Shown here: positions 1 to 7,027 of the stretch, piece by piece
Layout of the letters: each line of letters opens with the position of its first letter
Numbering within the stretch: position 1 is the first letter of the stretch
From: Agrobacterium fabrum
GTDB lineage: Bacteria > Pseudomonadota > Alphaproteobacteria > Rhizobiales > Rhizobiaceae
Reading direction: 5' to 3'
Length of the DNA: 8,081 nucleotides
NCBI GenBank assembly: GCA_003241215.1
Contig: QFOL01000177.1
Span: 1 to 8,081, forward strand
Position numbers and translations under genes: made by a program
Notes under the pieces: model-generated
Database searches by the model: none
What the model was told of the DNA's origin: nothing
Seen by the model: the letters and a program-made list of their open reading frames with translations, nothing else

Positions 1-54
1 CGCGCAGGTGCCCGTGGTCCAGCCGCGGCGAAGGGTCTTTCCATCCGTTTCCAT
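1..54 (-). CDS. cbiD: CbiD, cobalt-precorrin-5B C1-methyltransferase (N-terminus only, runs off left edge)
   Basis: Reading leftwards from the ATG at 54-52 gives 18 codons, METDGKTLRRGWTTGTCA, with no stop before the window edge. The LRRGWTTGTCA stretch is the characteristic N-terminus of CbiD, the S-adenosylmethionine-dependent enzyme that methylates C-1 of the corrin ring (family knowledge, recalled). An AGGA ribosome-binding site lies six bases before the ATG. The gene is divergent from cobA across only 60 bases, and its cobalamin neighbours fit the assignment. CbiD is the anaerobic-route counterpart of CobF; its presence beside CobA/CobB suggests it does this step here, which is inference. 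Only about 5% of the protein is visible, so whether the gene is intact cannot be judged. Confidence 0.82.
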   Translation of the reverse strand, partial: METDGKTLRRGWTTGTCA

Positions 55-114
55 ATGAATTCCTATAGCCGGGACGGCTTTTTCCGTCATCGTTAAAAAA
101 GCAGCCAAAAAAGA

Positions 115-903
115 ATGTCGATAGCGCAGATTTTGAACAGCATCGCCGCAAAAGGTCCGGTCTTCGAGGCCGGTCACGTCTGGCTTGCGGGCGCGGGGCC
201 TGGCGATGTGCGCTATCTGACACTGGAAGTGGCGCTGGCGCTGTCTCAGGCCGAGATCATCGTGCGCGATGCGCTGGTGAGCGACGATGTCGTCGCGCTC
301 GGTCCGCAGGCGGAAATCGTATTTGCGGGTAAAAGGGGCGGCAAGCCCTCCGCGACTCAGGACGACATTACCGCTTCGCTGATCGATTTTGCCCGGCAGG
401 GCAAAAAGGTACTACGGCTGAAGGGCGGCGATCCCTTCATCTTCGGCCGGGGTGGCGAAGAGGCGGAAGCGCTTGTCCGCGCCGGCATTCCCTTTCGCAT
501 ATTGCCGGGCATGACCTCTTCGCTTGCGGCTCTCGCTTCTGCGCGCATTCCCGCCACCATGCGCGGCATCAGCCGCGCGGTGACGCTTGCCACCGGTCAT
601 GCTGCGGGCACTGAGGAGGATCTCGACTGGCCGGCGCTCGCGAAAACGCAGGAACCCATCGTCGTTTATATGGGGCTGAAAAATATCGGCGCGATCGCGG
701 CACTGCTGATGCAAGGTGGGCGCTCGGGCACTACCCCGGTTGCGGTCATCATGTCGGCGACGACGGCGCAGGAACGTATTTTCATCGGAACACTGGAAAG
801 CATAGCTGACGATGCACATCGCGAAAATTTCGAAGCCCCGGCTTTGATCGTCATCGGCGAGATTGTTTCGATGCGCGAACGGCTTGGAGTTTCAGGGGCA
901 TGA
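115..903 (+). CDS. cobA: CobA, uroporphyrinogen-III C-methyltransferase (SUMT)
   Basis: A 262-residue protein that uses two S-adenosylmethionine molecules to methylate uroporphyrinogen III at C-2 and C-7, giving precorrin-2, the branch point to cobalamin and sirohaem; cytoplasmic. The family signatures are clear: the N-terminal VWLAGAGPGD loop (residues 22-31), RLKGGDPFIFGRGGEE (101-116) in the SAM-binding cleft, PGMTSS (131-136), the IPATMRGI segment (145-152), the TGH motif (160-162) and VVYMGLKNI (183-191). The length is normal for stand-alone SUMT with no CysG oxidase domain. The ATG at 115 is preceded only by an A-rich tract, so the ribosome-binding site is weak, but the distance from the start to the first motif suits the family. 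The stop overlaps the cobB start (ATGA), so the two are probably translationally coupled. Confidence 0.95.
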   Translation: MSIAQILNSIAAKGPVFEAGHVWLAGAGPGDVRYLTLEVALALSQAEIIVRDALVSDDVVALGPQAEIVFAGKRGGKPSATQDDITASLIDFARQGKKVLRLKGGDPFIFGRGGEEAEALVRAGIPFRILPGMTSSLAALASARIPATMRGISRAVTLATGHAAGTEEDLDWPALAKTQEPIVVYMGLKNIGAIAALLMQGGRSGTTPVAVIMSATTAQERIFIGTLESIADDAHRENFEAPALIVIGEIVSMRERLGVSGA

Positions 904-2216
904 CGGCGCGGGCGATCATTATCGGCGCACCGCGCTCGGGGTCCGGCAAGACCAGCGTGACCATCGGCCTGCTCCGAGCCTTTGCCCGACGCGGTATCAA
1001 GGTGCGCGGCATCAAGACGGGGCCGGATTACATCGATCCCGGTTTTCACGCCTTCGCCACCGGCACGCCGGGCCTCAATCTCGACAGCTGGGCCATGAAG
1101 CCGGACCTGTTGCGGCACCTGTTCTTGCAGCAGACCGAGGATGCGGAGCTTATTCTGATCGAAAGCGCCATGGGTCTGTTCGACGGTATTCCCGTGGCGG
1201 AAAACCGCACCGGTTCAGCTGCAGATCTGGCGCGGCTGTTCGGCATTCCCGTGCTTCTGGTGCTGGATGTGTCGGGCCAGTCGCAGACGGCCGCCGCCAT
1301 CGCCCATGGTTTTGCCCATTACGACCCGACCGTTACCATGTCGGCGGTGGTGCTCAACCGGGCCGGCAGTGAAAGACACCGGACGTTGTGCACGGAGGCC
1401 ATCGAAAAGATCGGCCTCCCCGTGGCCGGCTGCGTAATGCGTGATCCGTCGCTCATCCTGCCCGAACGGCATCTGGGGCTGGTGCAGGCGAGCGAACACC
1501 CGGAGATTGATGCCCATATCGAGCGGCTCGCGGATGCCATGGAAAAATCCATCGATCTCGATGCCCTGCTTTCACTCGCCGCGCCGGTGAATGTACCGTC
1601 CGGCTCGCTGGATGCGGCGATAGACCCCCCCGGGCAGCGCATTGCGCTGGCGGAAGACGCGGCTTTCACCTTCCTTTATCCGCATCTCAGGAAGCACTGG
1701 CACGCGGCCGGGGCCGAAATCGTGCCGTTTTCGCCGCTGGCAGATGAGGCGCCCGACGAGAGTTGCGATATCTGCTGGCTGCCCGGCGGATATCCGGAGC
1801 TTTTTGCCGGAAAACTCGCGGGCGCGACCGGTTTCAAGGCAGGGATCATCCGCTTTGCGGCGACAAGGCCGGTTCATGGCGAGTGCGGCGGCTACATGGT
1901 GCTGGGCGAGGCGCTGGAAGATGCTGGCGGCGTGACCCATGCAATGACCGGCCTTCTGTCGCATGCCACGAGTTTCGCGACGCGCAAAATGAATCTGGGC
2001 TACCGGCAGGCCACAATCGGTGCGAATGGCCCGCTCGGCATGGCGGGCGATATTCTGTGCGGCCATGAATTTCATTATGCCCGGGTCACCGATCCCGGCA
2101 GCGATGAGCCTTTCGCCCATATTGCTGACGGCCAGGGCCGACCGCTTGGACCATCGGGGGGCAGAAGGGGTCTTGTCTCGGGCACTTTTTTCCATGCCAT
2201 CGCAAGAGGTGGCTGA
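900..2216 (+). CDS. cobB: CobB, (hydrogeno)cobyrinic acid a,c-diamide synthase
   Basis: A 438-residue glutamine-dependent amidotransferase that amidates the a and c carboxylates of the corrin ring using ATP and glutamine; cytoplasmic. The N-terminal dethiobiotin-synthetase-like domain has a P-loop, GAPRSGSGKTS (residues 9-19), then VRGIKTGPDYIDPGFH (35-50) and the ESAMGLFDG segment (88-96). The C-terminal class-I glutamine amidotransferase domain has WLPGGYPELFAGKLA (293-307), the nucleophile elbow HGECGGYM (326-333) with Cys329 as predicted nucleophile, and GHEFHYA (388-394); His432 in SGTFFH is the likely catalytic histidine. Length matches the aerobic CobB of Pseudomonas denitrificans (recalled as about 434 residues) and also resembles CbiA; the substrate cannot be settled from sequence alone. 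The ATG overlaps the cobA stop by 4 bases, and a GGAG lies about 10 bases upstream. No clear terminator follows. Confidence 0.95.
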   Translation: MTARAIIIGAPRSGSGKTSVTIGLLRAFARRGIKVRGIKTGPDYIDPGFHAFATGTPGLNLDSWAMKPDLLRHLFLQQTEDAELILIESAMGLFDGIPVAENRTGSAADLARLFGIPVLLVLDVSGQSQTAAAIAHGFAHYDPTVTMSAVVLNRAGSERHRTLCTEAIEKIGLPVAGCVMRDPSLILPERHLGLVQASEHPEIDAHIERLADAMEKSIDLDALLSLAAPVNVPSGSLDAAIDPPGQRIALAEDAAFTFLYPHLRKHWHAAGAEIVPFSPLADEAPDESCDICWLPGGYPELFAGKLAGATGFKAGIIRFAATRPVHGECGGYMVLGEALEDAGGVTHAMTGLLSHATSFATRKMNLGYRQATIGANGPLGMAGDILCGHEFHYARVTDPGSDEPFAHIADGQGRPLGPSGGRRGLVSGTFFHAIARGG

Positions 2217-2437
2217 TCGTCTGCGATTTTGGCCCGGGCGACCTGCGGCAAAGTGGAGCGAGCTGCGAAAGTTTGTAGGCTCAGATCACGGAAAAGTGCT
2301 ATAGGTCGCTTATACGGCGCGGAAAAGCGGAGTTATCTCGCGTGATCCATGTCCGGTGAAGCGTGCGGGACCGAAAGCCGTTTCTTTTTTCCCGGTCCGA
2401 ACCTACTATCGCGCATTTATGTCGAGCGTGCTTACCG

Positions 2438-3688
2438 ATGATGAAGCCCGGATTTTTTCTCTCTGCCGCTCTCGCCGCGACTATTCTGCTGGCACCTTTG
2501 GGCACCGGGTTCGATGGCACGGCTGCTCATGGCGATGAAGATTTTGGCACCTTGGAAAAACTCGGTGCTGCTCTGTTCGACGATCCCAATCTTTCGATGA
2601 ACCGCACCATGGCCTGTTCCACCTGCCATATGCAGGCCGCCGGTTTTTCCGATGCACGGGAAAGCGACAAGGTGGGGCGGGATGTATCGCTTGGCGATGA
2701 CGGCATTTCACTGGGCGATCGTAATGCTCCGACTGCAGCCTATGCCCGCTTCACGCCGCCTTTCGGGAGGAATGCGGCGGGAGAATATGTTGGCGGGCAG
2801 TTCTGGGATGGCCGCGCCTCCCTGCTGGAGGATCAGGCCGGCGGTCCGCCGCTTAATCCCCTCGAAATGGGCATGCCGGACAAGGCTGCCGTCGTGAAAC
2901 GGCTCAAGGAGAATCCGGATTATGTCGCGGCCTTCGGCACGCAGTTCGGCAAGGATGTTTTTGAGAACGACGACACCGCCTATGCCGCGATGACCAAGGC
3001 GCTGGCGAGTTTCGAGCGGTCGGATGAGTTCTCCACCTTCGATTCCAGATATGACCGCTTCCTGCGCGGCGAGGAGAAGCTGACCGATCAGGAAGAGCTG
3101 GGTCGGGTGCTGATCTCCTCGACGCAATTCACCAATTGCAATACCTGCCATGAGATCCGCGGCGCCAAGGGCCTGGAAGACGGCCTCTTCACCAACCACA
3201 AATATTTCACTATCGGCGTTCCCGCCAATATATCGGTTCGGGCCGTCAACGGCTCCAAGCCGGACGCGGTCGATCTGGGGCTGGCGCAAAATCCTGAAGT
3301 TGCCGGCGATACCGCCCAGCGTGGCAAGTTCAAGGTGCCGACGCTGCGTAATGTCGCCGTCACCGGTCCTTACATGCACAATGGCGTGTTCAAGGATTTG
3401 CGCACGGTGGTGCTGTTTTATGTGAAATATAAAAGCAAGAAGCCGAGCCGCCAGATCAATCCGGAAACGGGCAAGACGTGGGATGCGCCGGAAGTGCCTG
3501 AAAATATCGCCATGGCGGAACTGACATCCGCACCGGCGCTGGACGACAAGCGTGTGGACGCCATTGTCGCCTTTCTGAAGACGCTGACTGACAAAAGATA
3601 TGAGCATCTTCTGCCGAAGGAAGATGGGCAGGCGAACGCGCCGCCTGCCCAGCCGGTTTCGTCAAGCGCTACGCCGAAAGCGCCTTGA
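2438..3688 (+). CDS. Exported di-haem cytochrome c peroxidase / MauG-family protein
   Basis: Predicted 416-residue periplasmic di-haem protein. The in-frame reading extends up to a GTG at 2363, but I start at the ATG pair at 2438/2441 because it opens a signal peptide: MMK, a hydrophobic core at residues 6-25, and a likely cleavage near residue 30 (TAA). Ribosome binding is weak at either start. Two haem-c sites are present: CSTCH (60-64) and CNTCH (234-238). FWDGRA with Trp123, Gln133 and Glu143 reproduces the 10-residue spacing of the Trp/Gln/Glu active-site trio recalled for bacterial CCP and MauG. After PYMHNG (311-316) the sequence reads LRTVVLFY, placing Tyr328 where classical CCPs carry the axial Met, as in MauG. 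It could therefore be a peroxidase or a MauG-type oxidase of a protein substrate; no partner is visible nearby. The C-terminal tail is rich in Pro and Ala. The upstream gap 2217-2437 holds no gene and no convincing promoter. Confidence 0.88.
   Translation: MMKPGFFLSAALAATILLAPLGTGFDGTAAHGDEDFGTLEKLGAALFDDPNLSMNRTMACSTCHMQAAGFSDARESDKVGRDVSLGDDGISLGDRNAPTAAYARFTPPFGRNAAGEYVGGQFWDGRASLLEDQAGGPPLNPLEMGMPDKAAVVKRLKENPDYVAAFGTQFGKDVFENDDTAYAAMTKALASFERSDEFSTFDSRYDRFLRGEEKLTDQEELGRVLISSTQFTNCNTCHEIRGAKGLEDGLFTNHKYFTIGVPANISVRAVNGSKPDAVDLGLAQNPEVAGDTAQRGKFKVPTLRNVAVTGPYMHNGVFKDLRTVVLFYVKYKSKKPSRQINPETGKTWDAPEVPENIAMAELTSAPALDDKRVDAIVAFLKTLTDKRYEHLLPKEDGQANAPPAQPVSSSATPKAP
3625..3651 (-). terminator. 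10-bp perfect hairpin just past leuB, inside the 3' end of the peroxidase-family gene
   Basis: TGGGCAGGCG (3625-3634) and CGCCTGCCCA (3642-3651) are perfect complements around a 7-base loop. On the minus strand the hairpin begins 17 bases after the leuB stop and is followed by a pyrimidine-rich but T-poor stretch (TCTTCCTTC), so it is a plausible but not classical leuB terminator. On the plus strand it is coding sequence of the peroxidase-family gene, in its Pro/Ala-rich tail. Confidence 0.5.
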
Positions 3689-4781
3689 ATTCGGCGAGAA
3701 CCGCATCACCCATTTCGGAGGTTCCGACCTGGCGGCTGCCCTCGGCCATGATGTCGGCGGTGCGGATGCCCTTGTCGAGCACGTTTGCGATTGCCGCTTC
3801 GAGCTTCGTTGCCTCGTCAACCATGTTGAACGAGTAACGCAGGCACATGGCGAAGGACGCGATCATTGCGATTGGGTTGGCGATGCCCTTGCCGGCAATA
3901 TCCGGGGCCGAACCGTGGACCGGCTCATACATGGCCTTGCGCTTGCCGGTCTTGGCGTCAGGCGCGCCAAGCGAAGCGGAGGGCAGCATACCGAGCGAGC
4001 CGGTGAGCATGGCGGCGACGTCGGAGAGCATGTCGCCGAAGAGGTTGTCGGTGACGATCACGTCGAACTGCTTGGGCTTGCGCACCAGCTGCATGCCGCC
4101 GGCATCGGCCAGCATATGTTCCAGTTGAACATCCCTAAACTTGGCGGCGTGGGTCTCGGTAACGACCTGGTTCCACAGAACGCCTGATTTCATGACGTTG
4201 CGTTTTTCCATCGAGCAGACGCGGTTGTCGCGGGTGCGGGCCAGTTCGAAAGCGACGCTGGCGATGCGCTCGATTTCGAAGGTGTCGTAGATCTGCGTGT
4301 CGATGCCGCGCTTCTGGCCGTTGCCGAGATCGATGATCTGCTTCGGCTCACCGAAATAAACGCCGCCCGTCAGCTCGCGGACGATGAGGATATCGAGACC
4401 TTCGACCAGCTCCGGCTTCAGCGAAGAGGCGGCGGCAAGTGCCGGGTAGCAGATGGCGGGGCGCAGATTGGCGAAGAGTTCGAGGTCCTTGCGCAGACGC
4501 AGCAGGCCGGCTTCCGGGCGATGCTCATAGGGAACGCCGTCCCATTTCGGGCCGCCGACGGCGCCGAACAGGATCGCATCGGCGGCAAGCGCCTTTTCCA
4601 TATCCGCATCGGAAATCGCCACGCCATGGGCGTCATAGGCAGAGCCGCCAACCAGACCTTCCGAGACGGTGAAACCGGCATTGTGCGCGCTGTTCATATA
4701 ATCGATCAGCTTGCGAACTTCGGCCATGGCTTCGGGGCCGATACCGTCACCGGGCAGCAGGAAAAGCGAACGGACTGTCAT
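3669..4781 (-). CDS. leuB: LeuB, 3-isopropylmalate dehydrogenase
   Basis: A 370-residue NAD-dependent enzyme that oxidises and decarboxylates 3-isopropylmalate to 2-oxoisocaproate, the third leucine-specific step; a cytoplasmic homodimer. It has the N-terminal [10 protein letters not shown] (residues 8-17), [15 protein letters not shown] (94-108) with substrate arginines Arg97 and Arg107, Arg135 and Tyr142 in [13 protein letters not shown], Lys193, and the signature [20 protein letters not shown] (246-265) with metal-binding Asp250 and Asp254; Asp226 is the probable partner-subunit metal ligand. Assignments are by alignment to Thermus LeuB from memory. An upstream in-frame ATG at 4871 is rejected because the ATG at 4781 has a strong AAGGAGGG site six bases before it and gives the normal family N-terminus and length. 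Its 3' end overlaps the convergent peroxidase-family gene by 20 bases. Confidence 0.98.
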   Translation of the reverse strand: MTVRSLFLLPGDGIGPEAMAEVRKLIDYMNSAHNAGFTVSEGLVGGSAYDAHGVAISDADMEKALAADAILFGAVGGPKWDGVPYEHRPEAGLLRLRKDLELFANLRPAICYPALAAASSLKPELVEGLDILIVRELTGGVYFGEPKQIIDLGNGQKRGIDTQIYDTFEIERIASVAFELARTRDNRVCSMEKRNVMKSGVLWNQVVTETHAAKFRDVQLEHMLADAGGMQLVRKPKQFDVIVTDNLFGDMLSDVAAMLTGSLGMLPSASLGAPDAKTGKRKAMYEPVHGSAPDIAGKGIANPIAMIASFAMCLRYSFNMVDEATKLEAAIANVLDKGIRTADIMAEGSRQVGTSEMGDAVLAEFKALSA

Positions 4782-4787
4782 GAGAAA

Positions 4788-4795
4788 CCCTCCTT
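4788..4795 (-). promoter_or_regulatory. Strong ribosome-binding site that sets the leuB start
   Basis: The minus strand reads AAGGAGGG here, six bases before the ATG at 4781. It is close to the full anti-16S complement and decides against the longer in-frame start at 4871. Confidence 0.85.
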
Positions 4796-4944
4796 GGGCG
4801 GCGCGCCGAAAAACATCCTGAAGGGTTTTCGATTGCGGCGAGCGCGGCGTCAAACTCATTCCGTCCTGCACATGGCAAATCGTGTCGCAGCCGGACGGGA
4901 TCGGAGGCTTCTTATCTCCGCCTCAAGGGCTTTTCAAGCAAAGC

Positions 4945-4984
4945 AAAAGCCGATCCGGTACTGTTTGGTACGGGATCGGCTTTT
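4945..4984 (-). terminator. Strong intrinsic terminator after leuD (symmetrical, could work both ways)
   Basis: AAAAGCCGATCC (4945-4956) pairs perfectly with GGATCGGCTTTT (4973-4984). Inside this 12-bp stem, after one G-G mismatch, GTAC (4958-4961) pairs with GTAC (4968-4971) around a 6-base loop. The GC-rich core is flanked by A-runs on one side and T-runs on the other, so it forms a rho-independent terminator on either strand, with six Ts on the plus strand and TTTTGCTTTG on the minus strand. It starts 19 bases beyond the leuD stop, so its natural job is to end leuD transcription before leuB. Confidence 0.9.
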
Positions 4985-5003
4985 TTGAAGAGCGGAAATG
5001 TGG

Positions 5004-5609
5004 TCAGGCCCAGGGGCGGACCGAGGCGTTTGCCTTTTCGAACGTGTCGATGGCGCCCGAATGTTCGAGCGTCAGGCCGATATCATCAAGACCGTTCAGC
5101 ATGCAATGGCGCTTGAATTCGTCGATCTCGAAGGTAATCGTGCCGCCATCGGGGCCGCTGATTTCCTGACGTTCCAGATCGATGGACAGGACGGCGTTCG
5201 ATCCGCGCGATGCGTCGTCCAAGAGCTTTTCGAGATTCTCTGGGCTGACGACGACAGGCAGGATGCCGTTCTTGAAACAGTTATTGTAGAAGATGTCGGC
5301 GAAGCTGGTGGAGATCACGCAGCGGATGCCGAAATCGAGCAACGCCCATGGCGCATGTTCGCGCGAGGAGCCGCAGCCGAAATTGTCGCCCGCGACAAGA
5401 ATCTGGGCGTTCTGGTATGCGGGCTTGTTCAGTACGAAATCCGGATTGGGCGAGCCGTCCTCGAGGTAGCGCGACTCGGCGAAGAGACCTTTGCCGAGGC
5501 CGGTGCGCTTGATGGTCTTCAGATAGTCTTTCGGAATGATCATATCGGTGTCGATATTGACCACCGGCATGGGCGCAGCAACGCCCGTCAGCTTGGTGAA
5601 TTTTTCCAT
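5004..5609 (-). CDS. leuD: LeuD, 3-isopropylmalate dehydratase small subunit
   Basis: A 201-residue small (swivel-domain) subunit of isopropylmalate isomerase, which with the iron-sulfur large subunit LeuC converts 2-isopropylmalate to 3-isopropylmalate; cytoplasmic. Family hallmarks are the N-terminal [17 protein letters not shown] (residues 15-31), the substrate-binding loop [17 protein letters not shown] (74-90) and [16 protein letters not shown] (103-118). The length equals the usual 201 residues. An upstream in-frame ATG at 5654 would add 15 residues; I choose 5609 because it gives the standard MEKFTKLTG start and has a GGGAAG site about seven bases before it. leuC is not in the window. 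A strong terminator follows, so leuB, though it lies downstream on the same strand, probably has its own promoter. Confidence 0.98.
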   Translation of the reverse strand: MEKFTKLTGVAAPMPVVNIDTDMIIPKDYLKTIKRTGLGKGLFAESRYLEDGSPNPDFVLNKPAYQNAQILVAGDNFGCGSSREHAPWALLDFGIRCVISTSFADIFYNNCFKNGILPVVVSPENLEKLLDDASRGSNAVLSIDLERQEISGPDGGTITFEIDEFKRHCMLNGLDDIGLTLEHSGAIDTFEKANASVRPWA

Positions 5610-5697
5610 CTGTCGCTTCCCGTGTTTCCCTTGAACGAAATCCAGCACGGACAAGAGCCTACCGGATGTTCTCTGCCGGGAAATACTGCAAAACTCG

Positions 5698-5748
5698 GCG
5701 CTTTAGAAGCGCAAACCCGCGTTCTTCGGTACGCCTCTCGCGGCGTAC
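5698..5748 (-). terminator. Two small hairpins between the membrane-protein gene and leuD (possible weak terminator)
   Basis: GTACGCC (5729-5735) pairs with GGCGTAC (5742-5748) around a 6-base loop, and GCGCTT (5698-5703) pairs with AAGCGC (5707-5712) around a 3-base loop. Both lie downstream of the minus-strand membrane-protein gene and upstream of leuD. The second is followed on the minus strand by CGAGTTTTG, a short T-run. They could end the upstream transcript or belong to the leuD leader. Confidence 0.35.
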
Positions 5749-5769
5749 TGGCGTTTTGACCGGATTAAA

Positions 5770-5784
5770 CGATCTCAGAGATCG
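5770..5784. repeat. 15-bp odd-centred palindrome at the stop codon of the small membrane-protein gene
   Basis: CGATCTC, a central A, then GAGATCG: seven-base arms with perfect symmetry about position 5777. The last codons and stop of the membrane-protein gene lie within it. With a single central base it makes a poor RNA hairpin but a reasonable dimeric protein-binding site; it is about 160 bases upstream of leuD. A function is not shown. Confidence 0.4.
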
Positions 5785-6005
5785 ATAATCGTGCCCTTGC
5801 CGTCGTTCCAGACACGCATGTCGCGCTGGTTGCGGGGCTTGACCGGAATGGGGGCCGGCTTCAGACGCGCGGAAAGCAGGCGGGCAGCGCTGAGGACCGC
5901 GAGCACGCCGATGAAAGCGACCGTGAGCGACGCGGTGAAAAGGGCGACTATCGCCAGAATTGCAATGCCGGATGCGGCGATGAAAAACGAACGTATGCCT
6001 TGCAT
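5775..6005 (-). CDS. Small hypothetical membrane protein, 76 residues
   Basis: I do not recognise a named family. The protein has an uninterrupted hydrophobic stretch from about residue 7 to 45, enough for one long or two short membrane helices, followed by a basic, proline-containing tail (RLKPAPIPVKPRNQRD, residues 47-62) and a polar end, MRVWNDGKGTIIDL. The positive tail suggests a cytoplasmic C-terminus. The ATG at 6005 has a GAAAGG ribosome-binding site with suitable spacing, which supports this frame over a longer overlapping one on the same strand. It lies upstream of leuD on the same strand with a 165-base gap, and is divergent from the CoA ester lyase gene across 110 bases. I have an impression that rhizobia carry similar small proteins, but could not check it. 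Confidence 0.7.
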   Translation of the reverse strand: MQGIRSFFIAASGIAILAIVALFTASLTVAFIGVLAVLSAARLLSARLKPAPIPVKPRNQRDMRVWNDGKGTIIDL

Positions 6006-6115
6006 GATCCAAACCTTTCTATCCAGACGAATGTGGGCCTTCTTCTTCCGGCTTGCAAGAGGATTCAGTGGATTGTCAGCTTGCAGATGTCACAAAAGCT
6101 TGACACAAGTGCGGC

Positions 6116-7027
6116 ATGGCCAATTTTTCCGAAAATATTCTTGTGAGACCCCGCCGGTCGCTGCTCTCCGTTCCGGCCATCAATGTTCGGGCACTGGAAA
6201 AAATCCGCGATCTCGATTGTGACGCAGTGATCCTCGATCTGGAGGATTCGGTCGCGCCCGATATGAAGGGCAAGGCGCGGAACAATCTGGAGAAGCTGTT
6301 TTCGGAAGCGCCTTTTGCCAGGGGCGAGATCATTATCCGCATCAACCCGCTCTCCACGCCGGACGGCGAGGCGGATCTGCGGCTTGTGCTTTCCTGCCGG
6401 CCGGATGCAATTCTTTTGCCGAAGGTGGAGCAGCCGGCCGATATTCACGAGGTGGCCGATCTTCTGGCCGAGGCGGATGCGCCGGAGCACCTGAAAATCT
6501 GGGCGATGATCGAAACGCCGCTTGGTGTCCTGAATGCCGCCTCTATTGCTGACGCGGCCCATACGCCGGATGCCCGGCTTTCGGCTTTTGTCATCGGGCT
6601 CAACGATCTGCGTAAGGCAATGCGGGTGCCGGCCCTTCCCGGACGCACTTATCTCGTACCCTGGATGATGCAGGTGGTGCTTGCCGCCCGCGCCTATGGT
6701 CTGGATGTCATCGACAGCGTTTCGAACGACTTTCGCGATATCGCCGCTTTCGAAGCCGAATGTGAGCAGGGTCGCGCCATGGGGTTCGATGGCAAGATGC
6801 TGATCCATCCGGCCCAGATCGAGCCGGCCAACCGACACTTCGCGCCGGATGAGGCAGCGGTTGCGGAAGCCCGCGAGATCATTGCCGCTTTCGCAAAACC
6901 CGAATCTGTGGAATTGAACGTCATCAACATGAACGGTCGCATGATCGAGCGGCTGCATGTGGGGCAGGCCGAAAGGCTGGTCGCCATGGCCGATATCATC
7001 GCACAAAGAAAGGCAAACAGGACGTGA
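6116..7027 (+). CDS. HpcH/HpaI aldolase / citrate lyase-family CoA ester lyase (CitE/MclA-like)
   Basis: A 303-residue TIM-barrel enzyme of the family that includes citrate lyase beta subunit, malyl-CoA/beta-methylmalyl-CoA lyase and malyl-CoA thioesterase; members cleave or hydrolyse CoA thioesters of hydroxy-acids with a divalent metal. Seen in order: RPRRSLLSVPA (residues 11-21), AVILDLEDSVAP (38-49), IIRINP (73-78), LPKVE (101-105), WAMIETPLGV (129-138) with metal-ligand candidate Glu133, GLNDL (161-165) with Asp164, and GFDGKMLIHPAQI (223-235). The exact substrate cannot be read from sequence. There is no ribosome-binding site before the ATG at 6116; an in-frame GTG at 6143 just before RPRRS is an alternative start. 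Its stop overlaps the start of the DUF1737 gene (GTGA), so they form an operon. Confidence 0.9.
   Translation: MANFSENILVRPRRSLLSVPAINVRALEKIRDLDCDAVILDLEDSVAPDMKGKARNNLEKLFSEAPFARGEIIIRINPLSTPDGEADLRLVLSCRPDAILLPKVEQPADIHEVADLLAEADAPEHLKIWAMIETPLGVLNAASIADAAHTPDARLSAFVIGLNDLRKAMRVPALPGRTYLVPWMMQVVLAARAYGLDVIDSVSNDFRDIAAFEAECEQGRAMGFDGKMLIHPAQIEPANRHFAPDEAAVAEAREIIAAFAKPESVELNVINMNGRMIERLHVGQAERLVAMADIIAQRKANRT

Noticed and set aside
55..114. Cobalamin riboswitch before cobA
   Set aside because: The gap is only 60 bases, far shorter than the known cobalamin riboswitch, and I see no conserved B12-box.
1572..2195. 207-codon minus-strand open frame opposite cobB
   Set aside because: Shadow of the cobB amidotransferase domain, composition typical of antisense high-GC DNA.
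2284..2347. Inverted repeat GATCACG (2284-2290) / CGTGATC (2341-2347) between cobB and the di-haem gene
   Set aside because: Seven-base arms 50 bases apart are expected by chance in a region of this size; no promoter element is placed relative to it.
2708..3607. 299-codon minus-strand open frame opposite the di-haem protein
   Set aside because: It mirrors the haem-protein gene and shows no motif or ribosome-binding site; the plus-strand reading has two CxxCH sites.
4861..4898. Inverted repeat CCGTCC/GGACGG upstream of leuB as a possible leader structure
   Set aside because: Six-base arms separated by 26 bases with only partial extra pairing; too weak to call an attenuator or operator.
4998..5759. 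253-codon plus-strand open frame opposite leuD
   Set aside because: It is antisense to a full-length, motif-complete leuD; the translation has no recognisable family.
5659..6012. 117-codon minus-strand frame overlapping the small membrane protein
   Set aside because: The overlapping 76-residue frame has the better ribosome-binding site and a coherent membrane segment; this one is rich in Arg and His with no structure.
6065..7006. Long open frame (313 codons) on the minus strand opposite the CoA ester lyase
   Set aside because: It is the antisense of a gene with clear family motifs, has no recognisable domain, and such frames are common opposite high-GC codons.
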